From: Amorphophallus konjac
Taxonomy: Eukaryota; Streptophyta; Magnoliopsida; Alismatales; Araceae
Assembly: GCA_022559845.1 (NCBI GenBank)
Contig: CM040117.1
Span: 10,192,856 to 10,256,855 of the forward strand
Length of the DNA stretch: 64,000 nucleotides
Reading direction: 5' to 3'
Shown piece by piece: positions 12,501-21,752 of this stretch. Position 1 is the first letter of the stretch, and each line of letters starts with the position of its first letter. A program made the translations under genes and the position numbers. Under the pieces are notes generated by a model. The model did no database searches, was not told where the DNA came from, and saw only the letters and a program-made list of their open reading frames with translations.

Positions 12501-13837
12501 CACACACAACAATAACAATTCACACTATCATCATCATTCTTATGTGGTGACTCATTGAGTTGCTATTATCAAAACATCAACACTCTATCATCAAAAAATG
12601 TACAATGGAATATTAGTTTAACTTTCACATGTTCAATGTTTGAAGTTCAATGCGTAATTGTCTACTTCAAGGTTATTGCACTAACTTATACACTCAAATA
12701 CATGTGTATTATTTTTCATGATTTTAAGTGATTATTTAAATTTTTATGATTTTTTTCAGATTTTTTAGAATTAATATGTTTTTTTAAAACCTTTTAATTG
12801 GGTTTCGACCGGTTTCGGCCGAAACCGATACCGAGTCGTATCGGTTTCGGACCCGGCCGAAACCGAGTCCGAAATCGAGTTTGCCATCCCTGGTGGGAGG
12901 GGGAAACCATTTGATCACCCTAGGGGTACAGGGCTGAGCAACCTTAAGAGAGATACCCCAGGCCGCAAGTAGCTCCCTTTGATGTGGTAGTAGGTCTCTT
13001 CCTTTGAGTTGAGTACCTTGGACAATAGCTCGGACTGACAGCATGACCCTGCATAGAATATGTCGTGAGCTCATGGTATGTCCCTCATAGCGGGCATTGT
13101 TCCTGCTGTGCCATAGCTCCCAGATACCCGCTAAGAACAAACATCGGGCAAGGCTTCCAGCCTTAGTGGCAAGGTGCAGGCCTTTTCCAGCTTTTGACTA
13201 AATAGATGGATTAGGAGGGCCTTTTCCTAATTTTGAAAGTTTTTAGGGGCTTAAAACAAAAAATCCCTACACTGAAATCTAAGACTGAAACCAGCCCTTT
13301 TACAAAGGTTTCCAATTCATTTTTCAGGAAAAGACGGCCATAAACCAGAATCAAATTCTCCTTTAAGCGGTTTTAAAATTTGGCGACTCTAGAATTCAAA
13401 ATTTTCATTATTTTTGAATTGTAATGTGCTTTATAATATGACTCCCTGAAAGTGGATTTTATCGCTTGCTTACCTTGATGCTACATTGGAATTCTTAGAT
13501 ATGTTTTGTTTCAAATGAAGTAAAACACTAATGGGATTTTTTCTTTTAAGCCCCTAAATTCTTTCAAAATTAGAAAAAAAAACCTGTAATCCACCTATTT
13601 TAGCCAAAAGCCCCCATAATCTTCTATGTTACATGGAAAAGCCCTTGTTGTCTCTCACCGTGAGAGATCTAGTTAGGCTAAACAAATCATGGTCTAGCCT
13701 AACTAGGTGAGAGAAAAAGACCATAATACTCTCCACCCCACAAAGAGAGAGAGAGATAGAGAGAGGGCGCCGGAGGGGGAACCCCTCCCTCCCATCATCG
13801 GCAAACCCCCACCCCACAAAGAGAGAGAGAGAGTGAG

Positions 13838-13877
<40 letters not shown>

Positions 13878-14574
13878 CTTATATTGAGCAAAAAGAAGAA
13901 GGTCCCCTCATCACATCTCTTCCCACCAAAGCTTGCAAAGTTAAAGAGGCTAGAACTTATCAGGCCACAAGAAGGTGCCCATGGTGTACGCCCCCTTGTC
14001 ATGGAGGGTTCTTAGGAGAATATCTATCTTCCACCCTTCCATCTTCTTGTAGTCTTTTCTCTTGTACCGAAGGGGTAATGCAGGGGCATCTGGAACCCGG
14101 TGGTGCAGTGAAGCTGTTGCAGTGCTGCCATCCTCAATGCCGGCCTGTGTTCCCCTTCCTCTCGACATCCCCTATTGTTGAGGGCATCTCCTTCCCTTTG
14201 TCCAGAGCTTCCGAAGCCTCTGGGGTCCTCATTGGTGGTGTGTGGTGACAAAACCAGCTGCTGCCATCTTTGATGAAATTAAGAGTGATGACGGGGATGC
14301 CATCTCTGAGTTCCCCTTCCTCTCGATACTGCCTATTGTTGAGGGCATCTCCTTCCCTTTGTCCAGAGCTTCTGAAGCCTCTGAGGTCCTCCTTTGTGGT
14401 GTGCAGTGACAAAACCAGCTGGTGCCACCTTTGATGAAATTAAGAGTGATGATGGGGAGTCCTTCCCTTTGTCCAGAGCTTCTGAAGCCTCTGAGGTCCT
14501 CATTGGTGGTGTGCGGTGACAAAACCAGCTGGTGCCATCTTTGATGAAATTAAGAGTGATGACGGGGAGGCCAT

Positions 14575-14614
<40 letters not shown>

Positions 14615-17600
14615 AACACTGAAATCTAAGACTGAAACCAGCCCTTTTGCAAAGGCTTCCAAATTATTTTTCCAGAAGAGATAGCCATAAACCACAATCA
14701 GGTGATCGTTTCACTGGTTTTAAAACTTGGTGATTCTAAAACTCAAAATTTTGATTGTTTCTTGAATTGTAATGTACTTTATAATATGACTCCTTAAAAG
14801 TGGATTCTATAATTTGTTTAGTTTGATGCTACACTGGAATTCCCAGATATGTTTTGTTTCAAACAAAGTAAAACACTGAAATCTAAAACCGAAACCAACC
14901 CTTTTTCAAAGCCTTCCAATTCATTTTTCAGGGAAAGATGGTCATAAAACTAAAACGAAAATCAGGTTTTCCTTTCACTGGTTTTAAAATTTGGTGATTC
15001 TAAAATTCGAATTTTTCATTGCTTTTTGCATTGTAATGTACTTTATAATATGACTCCCAAGAGTGGATTGTAACATTGTCTGTAATACAATCCTTAATTA
15101 CTTGTACGGGCACTTTCTTTATTTGTTTTTTGAAATTTAGTTAAAATTGTAGTCTTTTCTACTTGTCGACTTTCGTCATAATCAAGTGATCTTTATTCTA
15201 GAAAGTGCATTTAGTTGTACCGCAATTTCTGACATTTTATGTCTTCCTTGATGTAGTTTGGCATTATTTGAAGACTCCACCAGGCTACGTTTGTCATAGG
15301 TGCCATATACCTGGTTCGTTTATCAACCCATATGTTCATAATTTTCTTTCCCACTTAATGTTGTACAATGATGGATATGTTTTCTGTTTCAGGCCACTAT
15401 ATTCAAGCTTGCCCTACAAATGGCGATCCACGTTATGACATTAATTTCTCAAAACATCCAACTGGAGCCTCTGCTGTCTGTGAGAAGGATGTTGTCACTT
15501 TGACGAGAACTGCTTCCTCTATAAGATTTCCGAAAGAACTCAACTGCCCATTATGTAAAGAAGCGATGAAGGAAGCTGTGCTAATGAGATGTTGTTTCCG
15601 TAGCTTCTGTGACAAATGTAAGGTTTTTGCTCTTCAAGGTCTCATTTTCTGTACCATTTTTACTATTAAGGCACCTGAAGGATCTATGCTTGTATTTGAT
15701 TTGCGTTACCATGACTCAATTAGCTGATGGAGTAACCACACGCACACACAAAATGTCCCATTTCTAGTAGAAACAGAAAAGGGTATATAACTTCTGCTCT
15801 CATCTACTCAAGCTTATCTAATATCTGGTTGTTATTCCTATTCTTCGTTCATATTTTTATCCTTTCATACAGAAGCTATGCAAATCCAGATTTTAAAATT
15901 GCACTTAGAAACTTAAATTAACTTGATCACTTAATCTGATGTAAATTTCTATAATTTGTAGCTAAATTCTTACTGCTTTTTTCATATAGGAGAAGGATGC
16001 TGCTTTATGTGGGAATCCAATTCATCATCTCTGTTTATTTGTTTTCTATTGTCAGATATCAATAAATCATTTTCATATATTTGGGTCACGATTTTCTTTT
16101 CATATGATCTTTAGGCATTTTAATAACTTCTGACATTTTTTTGGGCAAATTCAACAGGCATTAGGGATCGTATCACTTCAAGTTCGGTTTGTGCATGTGG
16201 AGTCACAAATGTCTCTGCGGATGACCTCATTCCAAATAAGACACTCAGGGAAACAATCAAGAGATTTGTGTCATCGACGAGTTGTAGCTCAAGCAAAGAC
16301 AGAAGTTGGTGCTTGCAAGCCCAAGGTATAGTTACACTATTTTCCATCTTTTTAATCCCATTCTTTTTTTGCAAGCTATGATCAATAGTATCTAAAAACC
16401 ATGTTGGTATGATTCAGGTACGGGCTCTGGTCGTGATTTTGATACTGGCATTCCCCTACATCCTACGGTGGAGTTTGCTCCAAGGGATGCCTTGACGGAT
16501 CAGTCACCGGCTGTCAGCGGAGTGACTGTGGCAGGCACTTGTTCTATGACTACCATTTCAATACCTCCTACCACTAAGAGAGTGAGTTGCATTGAAAACA
16601 TTTCTATAATAAGCCAAAGGCATATGTGTATAATAGCTTTGTTGCGCCCATGGGTTCATGTCTGCGTTGTGCTCATGTATTCGGTACTTAAATGGCACTT
16701 TTGTATGGATTGCATATGTTGCTCTATTCTTAAGATGTTAGTGTGTTTTGCATTCGTTTCTGTGCCTTGTCATTTTTTTTTCATATGTTTCGCATGCATG
16801 TGATGCTGGATTTTTTTTTCTTTCTATATGGCGGGTTTGCTCTCTGTTTGGTGACACTTCAGAATAAGCAGGTGGTGGGTGGGCGATTGGGGCTCATGTA
16901 TACGTACTTTTCATCTTATCACACTGAGGTGAGTGGGGGGATTGAGGGCTGTTGGTTGGTTCCTCACTGGCTTACTTCTCACGGTTGGGGTTGCTAACCA
17001 ACAGGCAGAAAGGAAAGCCGGAGGAATAATGCTGGTATTGTGTGTTTTGGGGGTGGTATGATATCAAATTGATTGATCCTGTTTAACGACATCTGTGAGA
17101 GCCGTTGGATGTTATGATTGTTTAGAATAGGGAAACCATTTTATGACACTGGGTTTGTCTTTCTCATCTTTGGTCATCTATCTGATCTTGTGATTGGGCG
17201 ATCCAGGATGAGGGAGGTTGGTTAGAAATTAAGTTACAGTGCTACCTAGTTCAACAGAGTACCAAATTCAAGCTATTTTTTCCCACTGTTTGTTTGATTT
17301 GTAAAAAAATCAAGTGATAACAGTTTGGTGAATCTGACAAAAAAAAAGTAGTGGCACCACGGCGCAGTATCTGTGATTGAAATGAAAATGTTCTAACAGC
17401 TCTCTGGAAGTGTGCTATATATATATATATATATATTATATGTATGTCAATAATGCAATTCCTTGTGATTGAGAGGATGAACTGCTAAGGTGCGATGTGT
17501 GACATGTTGGGTGTTGCTTGTGAGCTCACTAAACAAGCATTATGTTACTTTGGGAGATTGGTAAAGAAATGAAATCTCAAATATTTGTTTGTGTGGTCAC

Positions 17601-18466
17601 AACTTTGGAGATTGGCAACGAAATGAAATCCCCAATATTTGTTTGTGAGGTTACAACTTTGGAGATTGTCAAGGAAATGAAATCTCCAATATTTGTTTGT
17701 TTGTTAGGTCACAAAACAAGCGCCCATACATATCTGGCCATTTGTGCTGATACAGTGAGTTGTATGCTTGCAAAACAAAAACAAAAAGCCAGTAATTTAT
17801 TTGTTGACGGCGAGCGGGCGCAGTTGTTCTCTCCGTGCGTTTGTTTCTTTATAAGAGCTTTCTTTACTTATGTGAGAACCGTGAGCGTAATAAGTACCTT
17901 AAGTGCTTGCTTTATTTGTGTGAGAACCGTGAGCATAAGTGCAGTTTAAATTCACATGTGTGTACATGTAGATAGATATTTCTGAAGAAATCATCTGTAT
18001 CTAGATTAAAATGGCTCTTGTGTATCCCTTTTTTTATGAAAAAAAAATTCGTTTCATAGTGGGATCGGGCATGGATTTAGTGCGTTCGAATCCATACCAG
18101 ATCCGAATCGATTTCTTAATAATTCACTGTTAATATTTTGATGATGATTTGATTAACCCTTAAATGCTCAAACTAATACAAAGAATCATGACCCGTCAGC
18201 CGCCCTCTCCCATCCCCGCGATGTGTGTATACCCATATTTATACCCTGTGTTAAAATAATAAGGTATTACGTGAGTATGGTATTTGTAAAAATTTTTCAT
18301 GATAGAACATGATATTAGTCTTTTCTGAGTTGTGCCCGATCTATCCATTTACATCTCTAGTCTTAATCAATCTGGTATTAATCGGGCCAAGTTTGCATAT
18401 GAATCAAAGTGCCAAACCATGGGCTTAGTCATAATTAATAATTGATCAAGACATTATGTATGGCGT

Positions 18467-18513
<47 letters not shown>

Positions 18514-18645
18514 GAGGTAATAATAGGATGCGGACTTGATGATGAGCCTGACGCAGGGGAAGACTCCAGCAGGGGAAAGAGATTAATGGCTGATCAGAAT
18601 CGGTGGGGCACTGGCTGTGGTGCCAAGAGAGCTAAGTTCTCTTAG
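3592..18645 (+). CDS. DWNN / CCHC / RING E3 ubiquitin ligase (RBBP6/PQT3-like), 8 exons, 376 aa
   Basis: Predicted exons: 3592-3787, 4259-4325, 4432-4553, 15257-15313, 15393-15617, 16158-16325, 16418-16581 and 18514-18645. All introns are GT-AG and all phases fit (1131 nt, one stop, TAG at 18643). Residues 1 to about 90 form a ubiquitin-like DWNN domain (start MWIYYRFRH; late motif GDNEDIPANTSVIIH). A CCHC zinc knuckle follows (C141, C144, H149, C154). A RING-type module starts at CPLC (C199, C202) and includes C214, C220, C223, C234 and C236. The same domain order defines RBBP6/Mpe1 proteins, which act in ubiquitination and, in yeast and animals, in mRNA 3'-end processing; PQT3 of Arabidopsis is the plant relative. 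The N-terminal sequence is divergent, and the protein ends 140 residues after the RING, whereas the plant proteins I know are longer with a basic, Ser-rich tail. Exon 1 is GC-rich and later exons are AT-rich. The start is the first ATG in frame with the DWNN domain. Confidence 0.85.
5368..6055. mobile_element. TIR-type non-autonomous element, copy 1 left part
   Basis: The left terminus (GGGGTTTTTTGTTTTAAGCC at 5371) reappears inverted at 13190-13270, where the insertion ends, with about 75 bp of imperfect inverted repeat. The host tandem unit carries ACACT on both sides (5363-5367 and about 13270-13275), a likely 5-bp target duplication. Inside are a (GA)n run, a 9-bp inverted repeat GTTAGGCTA / TAGCCTAAC at 5514-5545, and a block (about 5710-5930) shared with copy 2 at 13531. 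A TIR-like GGGGGCTTTTGGCTAAATAG at about 5952 may be the true right end of a shorter element, with the LINE fragment as a separate insertion. Superfamily not established. Confidence 0.5.
6119..6667 (-). pseudogene. LINE (non-LTR) RNase H domain, 3' part of split fragment
   Basis: The minus-strand translation reads GRLKLNVDGALKRG, then GGGVVLRDSSGSLLWA, LEAEALALRHGLML and VLVETDSLVLAQIV. This is the plant RNase H fold (RVT_3 type) with the Asp/Glu/Asp catalytic pattern, found at the C-terminus of plant LINE polyproteins. It ends in the usual phrase VKGPYRLDKVGCPTI. Its upstream half lies 6.2 kb away at 12893-13190; removing the hAT element and one copy of its 8-bp duplication joins the two in frame (IKWFPPPT + GRLKLNVDG). 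Confidence 0.75.
6880..7020 (+). repeat. CTG/CCG-rich low-complexity tract in hAT 5' end
   Basis: Imperfect GCTGCTGC-type triplet repeats, giving open frames on both strands that are compositional artefacts. It may be part of the element's 5' leader. Confidence 0.6.
7250..7965 (+). repeat. Tandem array of about 150 bp units in hAT 5' region
   Basis: About five diverged units share GGTTAATTGCTAATTAAGCC, CATAAAAATTGGGGCTTTTG, CAATTGAAGTTAAATTAAGG and GGGATCATGC(G/T)GG. Units start near 7270, 7440, 7590, 7740 and 7880. They lie just before the first recognisable transposase exon, so they probably sit in an intron or leader. Confidence 0.7.
8000..11359 (+). pseudogene. hAT transposase (zf-BED, DUF659, hATC), five in-frame stops
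   Basis: After a splice acceptor at 7999 comes a BED zinc finger (KCNYCGREMYGG ... GKQHLAG ... C). Next is a DUF659-type catalytic region (CTIMCDGWTGTTKKSMINF, VVTDNEASYKAAG, LPCAAHCLDLILEDIG) and, at 10200-10330, the C-terminal hAT dimerisation motif (RVLSQTTSASQCERNWSTFS). Introns at about 9299-9380, 9943-9994 and 10069-10170 have GT-AG ends; one near 9725-9785 has no clean acceptor in frame. In-frame stops occur at 8481 (TAG), 8523 (TAG), 10442 (TAG), 10916 (TGA) and 11099 (TAG). The frame stays open otherwise to a terminal TAG at 11357, through an Asp-run and a Gly/Ala/Thr-rich tail. The element is therefore inactive but only lightly decayed. Confidence 0.85.
11426..11608 (+). repeat. About 180 bp direct repeat, left copy (hAT 3' region)
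   Basis: Starts ATGTACAATGGAATATTAG and ends TTTTTTAGAATTAAT. A near-identical copy lies at 12598-12778. The pair brackets the minisatellite at 11655-12440. The left copy directly follows the transposase stop codon and probably is the original 3' UTR. Confidence 0.8.
11655..12440 (+). repeat. Minisatellite in hAT 3' region
   Basis: About 790 bp built from short modules: GAATGTATAGACTT(TG), G(C/T)TGGATGTATAGACTT, TGATGTATAGACTTGCTATG and AAGATGCATGGA. The modules shuffle in changing order rather than forming one fixed unit. The long reverse-strand frames made of His/Ser/Lys/Ile are an artefact of this repeat. One ACCGAC core occurs just past its end at 12447. Confidence 0.85.
12598..12778 (+). 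repeat. About 180 bp direct repeat, right copy (hAT 3' region)
   Basis: Second copy of the 11426-11608 sequence with scattered substitutions. It is followed within about 20 bp by the TTTCGGCCGAAAC-rich subterminal end of the hAT element. Confidence 0.8.
12893..13190 (-). pseudogene. LINE fragment, 5' part of the domain split by hAT
   Basis: The minus strand reads FLAGIWELWHSRNNARYEG, the linker usually seen between the reverse-transcriptase zinc-binding region and the RNase H domain of plant LINEs, and ends IKWFPPPT at the hAT insertion site. It continues in frame into 6667 downward once the hAT element is removed. No reverse transcriptase core is present, so the LINE was 5'-truncated. Confidence 0.7.
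13531..14612. mobile_element. TIR-type non-autonomous element, copy 2
   Basis: Begins GGGATTTTTTCTTTTAAGCC after AAAACACTAAT and shares with the 5368 element the TAGCCAAAAGCCC block, the GTTAGGCTA / TAGCCTAAC inverted repeat (13672-13703) and the (GA)n run. It ends in a (GA)n tract followed by CCCAACACTGAAATC, so ACACT again flanks both sides. The right terminal repeat seems replaced by the GA tract. It interrupts tandem unit 4 at the same base as copy 1 interrupts unit 3. Confidence 0.55.
14140..14590 (+). repeat. Internal triplication in element copy 2
   Basis: A block containing GAAGCCTCTGAGGTCCTCAT, TGGTGTGCGGTGACAAAACC and GATGAAATTAAGAGTGATGA occurs three times (about 14150, 14310 and 14460) with the last unit spacing shortened. 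The element copy at 5368 has it once (about 5780-5915). Confidence 0.7.
17549..17712 (+). repeat. Three tandem units of about 56 bp in intron 7
   Basis: Unit pattern ACTTTGGAGATTGGCAACGA followed by AATGAAATCCCCAATATTTG, repeated three times at about 17549, 17601 and 17658. Nearby (17870-17945) a shorter GTGTGAGAACCGTGAGC motif occurs twice. Nothing coding is seen in the rest of intron 7 (16582-18513). Confidence 0.7.
18471..18513 (+). repeat. (TG)n tract forming the 3' splice site of the last exon
   Basis: About 38 nt of uninterrupted TG dinucleotides run directly into the CAG acceptor (18511-18513) of exon 8 of the DWNN/RING gene. No ordinary pyrimidine tract intervenes, so the UG repeat must serve as the U-rich tract if this acceptor is used. 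Exon 8 reads in frame to a stop codon (EVIIGCGLDDEPDAGEDSS ... AKRAKFS). Confidence 0.8.
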
Positions 18646-18714
18646 GGGAAGCAGAAAGGCCAACATTGCATTGCATCGCATCGAGGGAGGTCTCCACTCT
18701 CCACTGTTTGGGGG

Positions 18715-19185
18715 AGGGAAAAAGAGGGGAATTAATGGGCTGTAAATGCCATGTTGGATCTCATTTGATGTAGTTTAGTTCCTAGTCACCACACTCTCGT
18801 GGTTAAAGAAATGGGAGGGGGGGAGGAGTCACCTGTAAAAATCACTCACATTAACGAGAACATCCACACATTTCCCCTGGCATTCAATCTCGCGTCTAAC
18901 TCTCTCGTTCACATGTTGAGATCTTGAAGAAGAAAGCGAATTCCATGACCTATCTAATCAAAGTTCTCAAATGTCTACGAACACTCGTCGATAATTTATT
19001 ACTGATATTTGTAACGGTCGAGATTAGTTATTCAAAGTACGAACCACATCTCTATAAATTTATTTGATGGGAGAAGTATCGTTCGTTAGAAAGGGATATA
19101 TAGTCATGGGCAAATGGTCAGAAGGAGCACTGTGAATTGTTATTATCCTAGGAGACAAACCTCTGATAGTCAAGTTAGGTAACTG
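18715..19185. repeat. Dispersed repeat, copy B
   Basis: Shares long stretches with copy C at 20765-21235 (CATGACCTATCTAATCAAAG, GATAATTTATTA(A/C)TGATATTTG, GTAACGGT(T/C)GAGATTAGTTA, GAAAGGGAT) and its first 240 bp with copy A at 1020. It begins about 70 bp past the stop codon of the DWNN/RING gene and may hold its polyadenylation region. Confidence 0.65.
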
Positions 19186-20764
19186 ACATAATTTTATTTG
19201 ATGTAGGCACTTTCATTATTTTGACGGATAAATATAACGGAATGGATTTAGATTTGTGCTTCATTTTGACCACAAAAAATGATTGGCAAAGAGAAGATCA
19301 CAATTAAAGCTTCTACATTGAAGTTAGGTAGTTTGTTTCTGTCTAAGTAAGCTTCTACATGTCATTTCAAAAGTTCCTAACGAGAGAAAAATATACATCT
19401 TGGGATGATATTTTCAAGAGAACTTTGTAGAAAATGAAAAATGGAGAGTACATTTAGACTCAACATGACACCCCGACTTACTCCGTGAATAAGGAAAAAA
19501 GGGCATTTTCAAGTGTTTTAAAGGACTTATTTAATCAAAAAAAGAAAAGAAAGAAAGAAGTTAAACTACTTTTTATAACACCAAAGATAGAGTGGAAAAA
19601 ATAATTTTCTCAAATCAACGTCTACAACTATAGATTGACATGTATCATTAGAATACACCCGTTGAACTTTACATGTTGTATGCTCTTAAAAGTAAAAGAT
19701 GAATGCAGATTAATTAACACACTAACCATGTAGAGGACCCGTCATAAAAGGTTTTACTACTACAACAACAGAACATCCATTAATTAATTTGTCAATAATA
19801 ATTAAGAATATTGGTTTAAGATATATTCCATGAGTCAAAGACATTTACATCTTACCTAAAATTTTGTATGAACACAGGAGAAAAAAAACTCAATTTTGAT
19901 GCCAACGTCTACATCGATACGACAATTATTGATAAGATGATAAAACCAAAAAATAAAAGGATAAATCCCATGCATATCTCATAATAGTTCAAAACAAAAT
20001 AAATATAAATAGAGTATTAAATACTTGAAAAGGAATGAGCAACAAAATCCACACCCCAACGGAATTAAACTAATAAGACAAAAATCCCAAAAGGTGTATG
20101 CCATGACAAACTTCTCGAAAACCTCCTCCCCCGGACTCCGTGCAAGAAGGGAAATTAAAGTTGCCTCGTAGCGTGGGCTCCGCCCTCGAGGGTCTCCCTC
20201 GTCATGGCCTTGCCCACGCACTGCCTTGGGCCACGAATCCATCAAGGTGGGTTTATCCATATGTTGAATCAATCCCGTCCCTCAAAGGGGTAAACATTAA
20301 GCATGCCATATGCAGGGCATACATTGATACATCGTCTCGCACCCGTCCCACGTGTTTTCAAACCGGGTTATCACTCGAATATTGAAGGGCCGGCACGCGG
20401 CCGAAAGCAAATTAATGGTCATGTTGATTCAATGGTTGAGCATATGCTTATATTGCACTAAATCTTTGCTACCATCTATCTATTTATGTCATTAATATAA
20501 TTCTTTCGACCGTAGGGCCCTTATTCTTGGCAGCTAATCAAAGGTGTTCTACTCTCCGGGGAGATGTAATTAACGCTGTGGTCTTTATGGCACAGCGAGT
20601 CTTAGTCCCGATACGACACTCACATTCGCCTAGTTGGTCAGGTGGAGCGCACAATTAATCGTCACACATGTGACTGGCACGCCTACGCACTAAAGAAACA
20701 AATAAACGCACTTAACAAACTAATAAATGAATAAATAATAGACGTGTCGAAAAATACGTCAACA
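19186..20764. other. Intergenic DNA, no gene recognised
   Basis: AT-rich to 20100, then a GC-richer block (20130-20660) with an 81-codon open frame at 20140-20385 that matches no family I know. The GC-richer block looks like LTR or leader DNA of a retroelement but lacks a recognisable boundary. Confidence 0.35.
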
Positions 20765-21235
20765 AGATCTCATTTGACATTGTTTAGTACCTAGTCACCC
20801 ACTCTCGTGGTTAAAGAAATGGGAGAGAGAGGGGAGAGTCACTTGTAAAATTCATGTTTTTCATATTAATGAGAACATACAAACATTTCCCCTGAGATTC
20901 AATCTCGCGTCTAGCTCTCATTCACATGTTGAGATTTTGGAGAAGAAAATGAAATCCATGACCTATCTAATCAAAGTTCTCAAATATCTACAAACACTCA
21001 TCGATAATTTATTAATGATATTTGTAACGGTTGAGATTAGTTACCTAAAGTACAAACTACACCTCCATAGATTTATTTGATGGGGGAAGGAAGTAACGTT
21101 CATTAGAAAGGGATCTGCAGTCATAGGCAAATGATCATAAGGAGCCCTATGAGTTGTTACTATCTTAGGAGACAACCCGCCAATGGTCAAATTAGTTCTC
21201 TTTGCAAATAAATATCTACAAATACTCATGGATAA
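20765..21235. repeat. Dispersed repeat, copy C
   Basis: Closest to copy B at 18715-19185. It starts near AGATCTCATTTGACATTGTT and ends GATAATTTATTAATAG, right at the GC-rich left end of the Ty3/gypsy element, so that element probably inserted at or in this repeat. Confidence 0.65.
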
Positions 21236-21247
21236 TTTATTAATAGC

Positions 21248-21577
21248 ACCGGTGGCCTTCCCGGTGACGCGGCGGCGACGTGAGAATGGATCGACGGCAC
21301 TCCGATATCACGAACAGGATAGGAACGGATAACTGCTATCTCACACAGCTCGGCCTCACGCCGGACGGTCTCACACCGGGCGATGCTCAATCCTCACAAA
21401 AGAGAAAAGAGAGAAGGAAACAAGAGGGGAGGAAATCCTCTCACGTAGGATGCAACTCATTCAATTCATCATATAACATACAAAACCTTACACCCTTGGC
21501 CTCCTATTTATAGGAAAGGACCATTACACATACACCCTCCTTATTTCCACTAATTTGGTTTATACCCTAGCCTAACA
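21248..21577 (-). repeat. Candidate 3' LTR of the chromovirus
   Basis: Read on the minus strand it starts TGTTAGGCTAGGG (21577 downward), has a TATA-like CCTATAAATAGG at about 21505-21518, and runs into GC-rich DNA to about 21248. The LTR edges are inferred from TGTTAG and the change in base composition; no partner copy exists in the window to confirm them. Confidence 0.4.
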
Positions 21578-21752
21578 AGACAAACACACCAACCCACTTA
21601 AAGACTTTGTGGGTTTAACAAAATTAAAATACAAATAACTTTGACCAACCTTGCCTAATAAAACAAAAGTGAATACATGTCGTAAAACATGTATTTTACA
21701 CACGTACAAATACTCAATACTCAAAGATATAAATACACACAAGTATAACAAC

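Larger units (their letters stand above)
6668..12892 (+). mobile_element. hAT transposon, 6225 bp, decayed
   Basis: An exact 8-bp target duplication GTGGGAGG flanks it (6660-6667 and 12893-12900). Terminal inverted repeats are CACTGTTGGCAG on the left and CAGGGATGGCAA on the right, read inward. Both ends carry dense copies of a TTTCGGCCGAAAC palindrome (6680-6870 and 12800-12880), as expected for transposase-binding subterminal repeats. It encodes a BED-type transposase on the + strand (8000-11359) with several stop codons, and contains two tandem-repeat regions. It sits inside the LINE fragment and hence inside intron 3 of the DWNN/RING gene, in the same orientation as the gene. Confidence 0.9.
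4681..15075 (+). repeat. Five tandem units of about 260-360 bp in intron 3, two split by insertions
   Basis: A unit beginning near TTTAGTTTGATGCTACACTG and including GGAATTCCCAGATATGTTTT, AACCAGCCCTTTTACAAAGG and AATTGTAATGTACTTTATAA recurs at 4681, 5047, 5302, 13464 and 14811. Units 3 and 4 are each interrupted right after GAAGTAAAACACT, by the insertions at 5368-13270 and 13531-14612, and resume at ACACTGAAATC. The units are intronic, and intron 3 grew mainly by tandem duplication plus insertion. Confidence 0.75.

Noticed and set aside
5388..13270. CACTA (En/Spm) element, because CACTA is read at the left junction
   Set aside because: The CACT belongs to the host tandem unit (it is also present in uninterrupted units), and the right end does not finish in TAGTG.
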